Below, in pieces: positions 26,658-38,600 of a stretch of DNA of 64,000 nt. Position numbers and translations under genes: made by a program. Position 1 is the stretch's first letter. Each line of letters starts with the position of its first letter. The DNA comes from Bugula neritina. Taxonomy: Eukaryota > Bryozoa > Gymnolaemata > Cheilostomatida > Bugulidae. The stretch is from positions 6,549,722 to 6,613,721 of the forward strand of contig OZ037766.1 in the NCBI GenBank assembly GCA_964035545.1, in the 5' to 3' direction. The notes below the pieces were generated by a model. That model did not search any database. It was not told where the DNA came from and saw only the letters and a program-made list of their open reading frames with translations.

Positions 26658-29600
26658 TATACATGGTATGGTATACTATACTATACTATACTATAGAAAA
26701 GATACAATAGATTATACAACACATAAATATCACTATGCTATATATGACTATTACTGCAATTGGGGCTTTAGTATGTTTAGTTGCATCAAGTACTAGCCAT
26801 AGTGAACTGTCATTTGGCACAGTAAACCTAATGTAGACTAGAAACAAGACGCAGTGTGCATAATACAATCCTCTTAGCATTACATTGCTGTATGATGCAT
26901 GTGTAGAAAAAAACAGCTGATTGTACTATATGGGTCTGTTAATAGTACCTAGCAACTCTTGTTACTAACTCAGTTTAAAACTAAAAATTGTTAAAGTATT
27001 TCCAAGTACGATGTTGTCAACAGTTCAACAAATTTGCCACATCTGTTTTATGATATTTGGTTGGCATACGATAATATATTTGCACTCGGCACACCCGGTG
27101 TAGGATTTACAAAAGGTAAGAAAAGTGAGAAATACTTGTATCACATTCAGACGTCAACATACCGCTAGCCCATCTAGATCCAGACTGGCACACATAGACT
27201 TAGAGACTTGACTTCTAATGGTTAAAGGTTTGGAGGGATCATGATCTTTTATATCACCACCCAAGCTGATTTGCAAAGGCTGATCTCCTATTGTCCTTTC
27301 TATTATGGCTGACTTCTGCTCTGAAATCTCACCTTGAAGTGTGGTAGTATGAACAGAGATTTTGTACGAGTGGCCGGCGATCATCTGGTAACATATTACG
27401 AATAAGATTAATATAAATTATTTATGAATGATGAATTAAAAAAATTTTGTAATAAAATTAGGTGTATTGGCTAAAAGAATGTTGTAAAATATTACATTAT
27501 ATATTACTAGCAGAGATGGCAAAAGAATAAAGGAAATATTTACATCATCTGAAGTAAGCTGCAGCTGGTTTGTAGTGACGAGTTGAAACTTGTCTTTCAT
27601 GTCCTGCAAGTTACTCAGTACTGCACCATCAGTAGAGTCACTGTCTAGCTCGATATCCCAGACGTACGTCAGCTCAGCGCACCCACCGCCCTGGAACTTA
27701 GCTCTACAACCACAAACTTCATGCAAACACACAGACGCAGACGTATCATTTTCCATATCTGATAATAATACTTGTAAGCATTATCAACACTGACAGACGC
27801 TTGCCTCTTTCAAGCTAAAGAAACATTAAAAGAAATTAAAACTAAGACTCACTTGACAGTATACGAACACATATTATTTGCCACATCTGATAATAATACT
27901 TGTAAGCAAAAGAAACAATAAAAGAAATTAAAACTAAAACTCACTTGACAGTATACGAATCACAGCTTCCGATGGATGAAGGGCATTCGAGTTTTTCAAA
28001 TTTGACAGACTTCTCATTGCTAGCAGTCACCTACAGACATAGGAAATTGAAAATAATTTATGATTTTCAATAGAATTATTTTTATAACAGAACATGTAGC
28101 TACATGTAGCTGAATGAGAATCTTGAGAAAGATGCTGTCTTTATAGTTGTGTGTGTGTGTGTGTGTGCGTGTGTGCGTGTGTGCGTCTTTGCGTGTGCAA
28201 TTTAAAATACTCACCACGCGACTCCCAGACACGTGATTAGCACTGCCATCTGTGCCCCGCTGCCTCAGTTTGTTCTCCTTTATGTCTATAGAGTCATCAG
28301 GAGACAGACTGGAACTTTTTCCAAGTTTAATTTTCAGGTATTTACCTCCGACACTGCATTCTGGGGCTGCAAGAACAAAAGATAAGCTCCAAATCTGCAG
28401 ATAAGAAAACGAATCCTTCAAACTTAAAAAAAGATTATTGAATTGACTTTAGCAGATAAAATATAATTTATTATATCAGCAAGATATTTGTATACCCATA
28501 TTACAACTAAGTAATTATAATCTAAGAATGTTGATGTAACACATGCATATCTCAATAGCTTAAAAGATGCTATAATAAGAACTAGCACAACATTTATAAG
28601 TAAGTAACCAGTTAGGTATATCACCACTGGATAAAGCGTAACACATTACTAGATTAAACAGGAGAAATAAACATACAATCGCCAAGCTTAGCAACAGTCT
28701 GTGAGGAAAGAGCGTCAGCACAGGAGTCTACCTCTGTGATGGTGTCACTGAATGTCAGCACAACCCTGCAGCCTCCAACAAACTCGGCGCTGTCGAATGT
28801 TGGAGCTGGTCCAACCAGACTGAATGACAGCTGGTCGTTTGGCATTCTGCATTCATAATGTAAAGGTGAAAAATTAAGGATGAAAAATCAAAATAGACTT
28901 GCTATTTGAGCTTATGTCACAAAATAATTGAAAATAAAGTAAAAAAATGAAATAGTATTTCAAATCGCAAATTATATTCAGTTTTTCCAACTGAAAAATG
29001 AAAACATGATTTAAATATTTATGTATTATTTGTCATTGACATCCATAGCTCTGTTGAAAAATGCTATCAAGTTCAAATGGCAATGCAACATTTCAATATA
29101 ACATCTTAATGCGCTGTTCCACATGATGTATGACATATAATAGCATAGTAGTAGTTTCGATGTGTATATAAAGTTTGAAAAAAGAAAACTGCAAAACAGT
29201 AAAACTTACTTTATTCCACGTGTAGGCTTGGCTAGAGCTACACCTATTTGAGTGGTGAACGAAATTTTAGCACTTTTACGCAACTTGTCAGGAATATTGC
29301 ATATTACTTTACCATTATCTACAAACTAAGAATATAAGAAGCGATATTAGTACCGTTTACCTCAGCTCTCAATACATGTATTCTTGCTACTAGATATCGA
29401 CACTACTATAACTACGTTTCGTTTTAATTTATAGACATTGTCTTAAAGTATCCGGATTTCAAGCGTACAAACAACTGCACAAGATGGGTTCTATACTTAA
29501 CTTTCAGCTTACATTTACATTTACTGTGTTTCCATTGCTTTTAATGGATCCGAGTGGATGCTAGTAGGATATATTTGTGTTTGCAGCTAACATGAACTTA

Positions 29601-32600
29601 TGGTTGTGGTTTCATTTGATTCATCTGTTTCAAAAAATAATTGGAAAAAACTCACTTGCTCAATGTAAAGCAATGGAAACGCAGCGAATAAGAAATTGAT
29701 GATGTACGACTTACGGTAGCTTCAAAGGTAGCCACTTTCAATGTCATGCACTCTTTGGTTATTGTAATAGTGCACTCAGCAAAACAATACAGACTTCCTG
29801 TGTCCTGAAAACCACTGCCAGTGATTGTCAGCTGCAATATTCAGCAGCGGTTAAATATCATCAGCAGCTACGTTCAAAAAGTAACGCTTTTGAAAAAGAA
29901 ATTTAGAAAGTAAAGCAAACGAAATAATCATTATTAGACACTCAAGTACCAGCAGCTTATTAACTTGAAATTAATAACTTTACAATTTCATGAGTAATTT
30001 ATTTAGAGGTTACACCTGCAAAACACTGTCTCCTAGTTTTTAGATAACAAGATGGGTAATAGTTGCTCAGTATATAAAGTTTTCTCGAAACCCATCGCAA
30101 AAATTGAAATTATCCATAGATCTAATGGCATAAAAATTACAAGATACAAAAAATATTTAAATATAAAATGTGTTTGCTCACATACCCTATAGCTTGCCAC
30201 TACATTAAAAACAACTTTACAAAATCTTGAAGCTCTTTCGACATTATTAAAGCCAACTACCACAAGCATCATCATTATTGCAATTCACTAGCTCAATCCA
30301 AACATTTGCAAATGTTGGAAAACCCCCGAATCTTACCTCACTGGGTATAGCATCTAGGTCAGCTGAGCTGGGAGTTATTGAGGAGAGTGAAGGGAAACTG
30401 TAGATGGTTAGTTTACTCGTTGCAGTAATGGAAACTGGTTGATCTTCACCTTTTTCAGGAAACTTGCAACTGCAAAAACAGTAGAACTAAACAATACCTA
30501 GTTTATTCTCACCATATTAATTTTAGTCTTTGCGGGTAACGAGATTCTGCATAGCCAACTCAGTCAACTTGCTTATACAATTTATTTATAAATATACAAC
30601 ATAGAGTAACACTAAAAGAGTGTATAAAATTATATGCAAGAAACAAGAAGTAAAGAACTATAAAGAAGTAAAGAAGTAAAAGAATGTATAAAGTACATTA
30701 TTAAACAGTTTGATTAAAACCAAAACTCTCACTACATGTAATTAGAGCCATTTTTGAATCTTTGTAACATCAGAAATTATTTCCTTTCGAAAATTGGAAC
30801 TTTATAAAAGTTAATTTCACAAAAAAACATAATGAAAATAACTTTAGCAAAATTATACGTAGAGTGAGTTGGTTCACAGGTGACTCTGATTGGTTAGTTT
30901 TTATCATACCTAATAGTAAAAGTACCAGCTGCTTCATAAGCCCCATAAGAGAGAGTGAAAGTTCCCTTCTTGGCTGAGTAATCGGATACTTGTAGGAAAG
31001 TAGAAGCTGAAGTCTCTTCGTTAGTGATTGAGCATTCTGGCAGCGAGAACTTATCTAGACCAGCACCGCTGACTTCCAGTTCTCCAGAAACATCCACATT
31101 TCCAGATTTGGGAGTAATATCAAATTTTCGGCATCCTATGTAAAAACCACATAGTATTGGCAAACAAACTATATTAAGTTCTATATTTGTATTTATCTGC
31201 ACATAGATTGAGTCGCTAAAACACAATAAAGACTTCCACAAGTTATGAAAATCCTGCGCAGATATATTAATACGCTTAAATCTACTATTTCATTGTTTTT
31301 CATAATTCAAAAGATTTTAAACAAACAGTGGGTTTTGCACACTTATAACACAAGAGCTGCTATTGCGTGCGGCTCTAAAGGTTTGGTCATTTCTTAAGAT
31401 TTGTATTGCTTAAAAAACTTTCAAATTTTCTTAGCATAGTTATTATTAAATATAAGGGTTGTAAAACTAGAGAAACTTTTTGCACAGAATTCATTCAAAG
31501 CTGCAAACACCTTTATTGAATTCAGGGTCGTTAGGTTGGAGGCAGTTTCCACAATCATCTTCCTCGTTAGTCCCACCAGATTCAGCATAACAACTGCTGC
31601 AAGTGTCACTATTGCCATTGCACACGCCACACGCATCCATATCCTCATTAAAAGTTTTCCCTGTTTGCCCTCCAGTGCACACACCACAGCTGTAAATAAA
31701 GCAAAATCCTCGAACTATAGAGCAGTCTTATGTATAATAAGTGTGCACCTGATGACACAGAAACTTTACAAAATTAACTTGAAACTATCACGGCAAGCAT
31801 ATAACTTATAGTATAGCATGATAAGGTATTGAAACATTGAAAATCCCACGCATCAAACTCCGAATGATTCAAATTGTATTCAACGCCAGAACATGACTCA
31901 CTCATCAATTTTGGCTTCACTATTCCATACACCGTCACAGAACTCCCTTCGCATAAATTTCTGAACATTCATATTTGACGGGTAACAGCCATCATCTAAG
32001 TTTGCAAATTGTCTGTATGAGTTATCGCAACCGCCATTACAGTCGACGCCTTCATTCTCCACGCGATTAGTTCCCCCACCCACGCAGATGCTACATTTAT
32101 TGTAAATAGCATCTACAACAACATTGGCCTTAGAAAGATACACAATTTTACAAAGCACTTTTTCTCTGTAATACAAATAAACCTTATGTATGTTATTAAA
32201 CACTCATTGCAGATTAGCTAAAACTAACCCTAATATATATATTTGAAACCACTTTTACAATTGTGTGCTTTTTTAAAAATAACCTTATACTATTCTAATT
32301 TTGTAAAAGCAAATATTCTTACACCTATTGCAGATGTGAAGTGATCAAATACACTAAAATCTAAATAAACACTAAGCTTGAAGTCAATTAGCTAAAAGTC
32401 AAACTTAGCTAATCACATCAAGCTTATTATTATTATTACTATAGTTATAATAATAAAAAATTAAACCAAGAATAATAGTTACTTACTTTGGTTTAGCTTA
32501 TTATCATTATTGGGAAAAAAAACTTGAAAAATATTTACAGACGTCTGCTTACCTCCATCTTTGTCACCATTGCAGTCGACACAAGATTTACCATCCCCAC

Positions 32601-35600
32601 CGCACACGCCGCACACATCATCCACCAGAGGAGAAGAAGATATCACACCCTTACAGTTGACTTTCATAGCATTTCCCGTCATGTATGCTTGGGACAGCAC
32701 GTAGTCCGTATCAATGCACTCCTGCAGGCCAACAATTTTATTCAAAAAGCTGGTAAATGACAACAAGTTTAAAAGAAAATTCAAAAATCAGAATAAGTGG
32801 ATCTATTGGCTACCTCACAAAATGGTAGGGTGATAGAAAGACGATCCCCGGCCTTGTTATCTTTGTCTTCTTCAAAATCCCAGGCTAGGAAACTGTAACC
32901 AGTTGCCTCATTTCTGCTCCAGAAACTCTCTCTACAGAGTTGTAAGAAGACAAAGTCATACTTGCACCTCACAGAGACAACTTCTCTAGTTGTCTTGACA
33001 TGAGAACAGCTATTTCAATGCTACTGTTGTAGAGAGATATAGTGTAAGAGACAAGAAAATTATGAAAAAAATTCTTCGAGTAAAACTAGTAACAAGAAGT
33101 TTGTTTCTACACTAGGGTTATCACAATTATTTCGAAAAAAAAGAGATTATAATGTGTATGCTGAAAGTGGTGTAGACACAAACCAATAACTTAAGAGCTA
33201 GGCTGCTGGGAAAATTGACTGCAGCTTCTAGAAAGTTGCCTTTATAGCAGTAGTTGAAATGACATACAACTCTATTAGAGTAGTTTGTAAAAGGACAAAC
33301 CATAACATGATTTGAAAACAAGCAAACTAAAATTTCTCAAACACTCAAGCATCATGACTAGAAGCAAGTATGATGGAATGCATATATGAACACATAACAT
33401 GAGAGTGTGTTATATGTGTAGACTTGTATAGCAAGCTGACAACGTACTCATCTGTGGGTTGGTAGCGTACTAATGCATCAGGTGGCAACAGAAGACACTG
33501 GTGGTCATACAAACTACACCGTTCTTTTAATGTCCCTGCATCAGCTTTAGCTAGTTCTGCTCGCAAATCTTTTAGATCAGTTACCCCACAATCCTGCAAT
33601 GAAAACAAACCAATTTTATAAATACATTGGGGTTTTCTTCTCGGAAATCTGATTTCAAATATATTTGTGTCATGTTGACAAAAATTAAGTCAAGTTTACG
33701 ACATGTTTTGACATATATTACATTATTTATAGGTTAATAATGCAGAAGATAATAACTTATATATTATAATGATACACATCTGCTAGAAATAACAGGCGAA
33801 CTTATGCTGAATGATTTTATTATTAATACTTCAAAGGATCTCGTATGCCTGGATATACGAAGCTATTGTTTAGTCATAAACTGAAAATCCAACATAAGTT
33901 GAAAAAAAAATGGGGAAAAAAGCACAATCTGAAAATATTAAACTGTCCATAAAAATGAGAGTGTAAAGTGTGTAAAGTGTGTAAAGAGTGTAAAGTGTGT
34001 AAAGTGTGTAAACTGCAAAGAGTGTAAAGTGTGTAAACTGTAAAGAGTGTAAATAATGCAAGGAGTGTAAAGTATTACATCTGCTATCTTCTTCACATTG
34101 AATGCTGCAAAAGCCTTCCCACCAGGATTCGGATCATCTATCTCAATTTTTACCCAAGTTTCGGAGCCAGAGAGTTTATACTCGTACCATCCTAGGTCTG
34201 GAAGAACACAAACTAATTGCTGATTATCCAGTTACAGAAAAACAGCATTCTACAGTTTATATTACAGATCACACAGCTCTTTGCGCACAATACAAAGCTT
34301 TGAAAACACACACACAACACACACACACGAGCGCACACAAACATGTGCAAACGAACACACCCAAGTTTTGATTCAACAATATGTATACGTAGTTAGAACT
34401 TAAGTTGCAGTGCATATTTGTACAAAAACACAGGCACCACACATAAACACACACACACAGTTTTATCCTTGAAGCAGACAACTTTGTACTGCTATATTAC
34501 GCTTTGCACATGAAATGTAAATAAACACACCAGATTCTTGAGCTCTTATTACACACATTCCCAGCAGTGAGTTCTCTGCATCAGAAAAGAAACTCGAAAC
34601 AGCCTCATGTACTTCAATGCCTTGATTATCGTCTGCATTCAGAGGCACCTTTACGGTGGACCAGGCGGAATCGGCTAGACTTCCCAACGCCATTTCGGCC
34701 AGCACTAAGTCCGAGATGCGAGGGGCATCGTTTACAGCCTCAATCTAAATACACAGTAACAACTGTATTATATTATGTCATCCTATATGAAGGTCTTTCA
34801 GAAGAAATGCATACATCATTGGAAGTAGTGACCAAAGACGTATGAAAAGCTCAAAAATACATGCAGATTGTCACTTGCCAGTAGATAACACCAATTAAAA
34901 ACCATTACATCTATTTCAAAATCATAATTGCTAAAAATGCTTCTTTTAATAAAAATCTGCCACTAGACAAGGCTGGTAGCAATAGCAAAACTGAATGTTT
35001 TAGGAAATATTTACCAAATAGGATTTATTATAACTGGTTATACTAAGTGTAATATAAACAGGTGTTTTCAAATATAAAACTAAAATAAGCCACTTTGGAA
35101 TTGGCTTACTTTTACAGTGAATCGAATGCTATTCTTCGACAAATCATTCTCCGACACATCTTTTGTCCTCACAGGTAAAGACCCGCTCCAGCCTTTCACC
35201 TCCAGTTCGAAGGAACCAAAGTAGTCCTTTTCAGGTACAAACTTGAGGGTTTTACTTCCCAGAGTTCTATCCATCACAGAAATCAGCTCCCATGAGTCTT
35301 CATCATCTGCAAACAATACGCTGCTTGTATCGAGATCATGCTGTCAGCTAGACATGCATATTTTATCAACTTGTGTGATACGCTTCAACTTAGTAGTTGT
35401 TCCCCCTTTTTTAACATAGCATACTGAATGCTGAGTTATGATATTTTAGTTTGTAGGACGTCTAATGTTTTTATAGTGTTTTACTTAAAGTAGTGAAATC
35501 CTTTATTTTGTGTTTTCTCAAATTTAGGTAAATATTTATAACATTAAACAGTTTATAGATTGTTGCAAATAAATTAGCAAGTCTACTTGACGCGATGTAG

Positions 35601-38600
35601 AGATATTAACGAGGCAAGAGCATTAAAAGTCTATTAAAACAGTTGAAATTTGACTTTTCTCTATAAAGAAAACTGTAACTTCCTGTTATACCAATATAGT
35701 AGTGCTTATACCCTATCAAAAACTTCATGCAGACAAGGGACAACTCCTTATAGATATTCATTCGACAATACTACAGTTAGGATTTAGACTCTGGGGTGAT
35801 ACATTGCATTGCTCAAGAGTGACCCAGAGTCGTTTGACGTGACATTGTAGTTGAGGAAGTTATTTTTTGTTATTAAAATGCTAAGTTAGTTTGCATAGAG
35901 GGAAGCAATAATTTGTTTAGAAAGGTTGCATACCATCTCCAGAATTTTTGTTTTTGCCAGCAGAATTAGAAGCTCCGCCAACAGATATGCTCTCTGAATC
36001 TTTGGCCAACTCCTTGAGACTGAACTTGCCCACTTTTTTCTTGAGCTCACTTACAAACGAAACAGATATGCCCATCTCACTATTGCCCTGCTCTGTCAAC
36101 TGGGCTATCTTCTCATAGTATCTAGTGATGGTATCAATACCGAACTCGCTCTGTATCAGGCAGTTGTCACTAGCATCCAGGTCTACAGACAATGAGTGAT
36201 TAGTAATTACAGTATTTTAACTCTTGGAGTATGCTGCAACTATGATTAGTGATTCACAATTATATATCAAAGAGGTGTACATTTAAAATATTAAAATTAT
36301 CAAGACACAATTTTTTCACATATCCGGTAAAATGGATAAATAAAAAGAACTTCGTGAATTGCAAGATTGCATTAAAGTGAGTTCAGTGAAAAAATTGAGA
36401 AAAACTGTACGTAGTAGCTATCCCAATTCTTTAAGAACTATTGGCAAGATTGTATGCATTTACTACATACTCCCAGTTTCATTGCAAAAATACACATGCT
36501 GATAAATGCGGTACAAACATTACAAGTTAAAGCATGAGATATAAATAACATAAAGTAAACAAAAATTAAAATGTAGTCAAAATTTAAGTAAATAAAGCCA
36601 ATACTACCTTAAAACCAGGTTGTGATCTATTAGCTAATAAAATACACATGTACGATGGTTAGTTGAGTGAGAAGGCAGGTTAAGAGAAACTGCCATAGTA
36701 TTTTGACAGTTAGTGGTAAGTGATTGAATAGAAGTAGCAACAAGTTGGCTGCTACAGCATACTATAATCATGTATGTGAGCTGGAAACAGTAGAATATAC
36801 CAACCCTTGGGGGTCAGATCTGTAGGGTTAGAAACTGTAACAGGGAACTCTATCTCTGCCGGCACATCTTCTTGCAATGTTATGACTCGTGACGCGTTAT
36901 CATTCAGAGTAATATTCGGTTGAACTTTAGTGGGAAATATGATGGCAACCAGAGTGTGTATGTCACCATCTACAAAGCAGGGTCCGAAATAATACCTTGT
37001 ACAGTTGAAGTGACTTTCTTCTACATATTTATTGTTTTAGGCCAAACAAATCTATGATGTTTAGGGAAGTGATAAAAGTAATATCTCTACTCGAAAAGCG
37101 AATAAATTTCTTGATTACAACCCTATAACAGTGGTGTCTAACCTTCATCAGTGGTGTTCACTTTAGCGATACCGTGGAAGGTAATATTGTCTGGAATGCA
37201 GGCTATTTTAGTCTCAAGGTCAAGTTGCTCTTGATTCTTGATGGCAGACCAAGTTCTCACGACTTGTGTTTTAACAGAATCTTTACCTTGAGCATTATCT
37301 AAACATGAAATATATTTATGTGAATTACATGACTTAGAATGTTATTTATAGCCTTAAAAATAGAATATTCATGTAGCAACTTATAATATATATTTGAAGT
37401 AGTTAAATAAATTATTAAATACATTACTTTGCACATGCTGGAATTTTAGAGCATCACCGATGTAAATATTGTCATCATAAACATCACAAAGTTGGTTAAA
37501 TCTTTTAAGCTGCTGTTACATACTGCTTAGCCCTAAGGCTAAGATATACAATCAAATTAAAAAGATGATAGAATTAGACACTTAAATTATCTTTAGTATC
37601 CTAAAGAGTAGAAAAGATATGACTCTCAAATTTTCTGAGATTTGCAAAGAAATGAAAAAACCACAACAGACACATCTCAACTCAACACGTATGACAAGAT
37701 CAGCCAAGAACTAACCAGATGCTTTTTCAATCTCCTCTTCTACTTCTTTAACTACCTTCTTCCAAGTGCAACCTTTAGTGGCAGAGCTAATATTAAACTT
37801 TAGAGTTTGCGGGATGTCCGTTTCATCTACCTCCTTGAACAAAGAGCCGACTTTACCAGTGTTCATAGAAATAGGCTCAGGGTCCTCAGAAGCTTCATAG
37901 GTTGTGATCCTGCAGAGGTTAGGCTGGGAGTCATCCAATGCCTCAGAGCTAAAGTCTATCGAATAATACAATGTAAGCCATGACTATGTGCCAATACAAG
38001 AGACTACACAGGGCCAGTACAGGTATCAGTAGCGGATATGGTACACCTACGGCTGCAACAAAGGCATCTAACACTGCGCTGAAATATCCATTCTAGATAT
38101 TCCAGTCGATGTTTGGAAACAGTTGCATTGAATGAAACCACAACCATAAGTTGTCGCAGACCGCAATCACAAATTCATTTGTACGAATCCATTTGAAGCA
38201 ATGAAAATGCAGTGTACATGAAAGCAGCTATAAATAATGACAAATTTCTAAAAAATTCTTTTTTTTTCATAAATGTAGTTCAATGCATTAACTACAAGAA
38301 AAATAGCCCATGTGCTGTACAAATTAACTTTTCATTCAGTCATTGATTAGTTTAATACTTGTGGCTGCAGCCAAACACATGAGACCTTCATAGTTTCACA
38401 AATTATATAATAACAATAAATTCAAGGCCCTAATAGAAACTTATTCTTTCGAAAAGTGAAGTACAAATTAAATTAGAAGAAATGTCACACTGTAAAATAA
38501 TGGAACAGCTATACATACCCACACCACAGTAGGAGCCACCGCAAGCATTCTCACAGCACTTCTGCAGACCCGAGCACCCCTCATTGTCGTTGACACAGAG

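Noticed and set aside
27848-27890. Extra mini-exon between the REJ-receptor exons at 28030 and 27758
   Set aside because: It has both splice signals, but the required phase gives an in-frame stop; it is best read as a duplicated fragment.
32479-32784. Independent small genes for each open frame on the - strand
   Set aside because: Each is an exon plus read-through intron; splice sites and phases join them into one gene.
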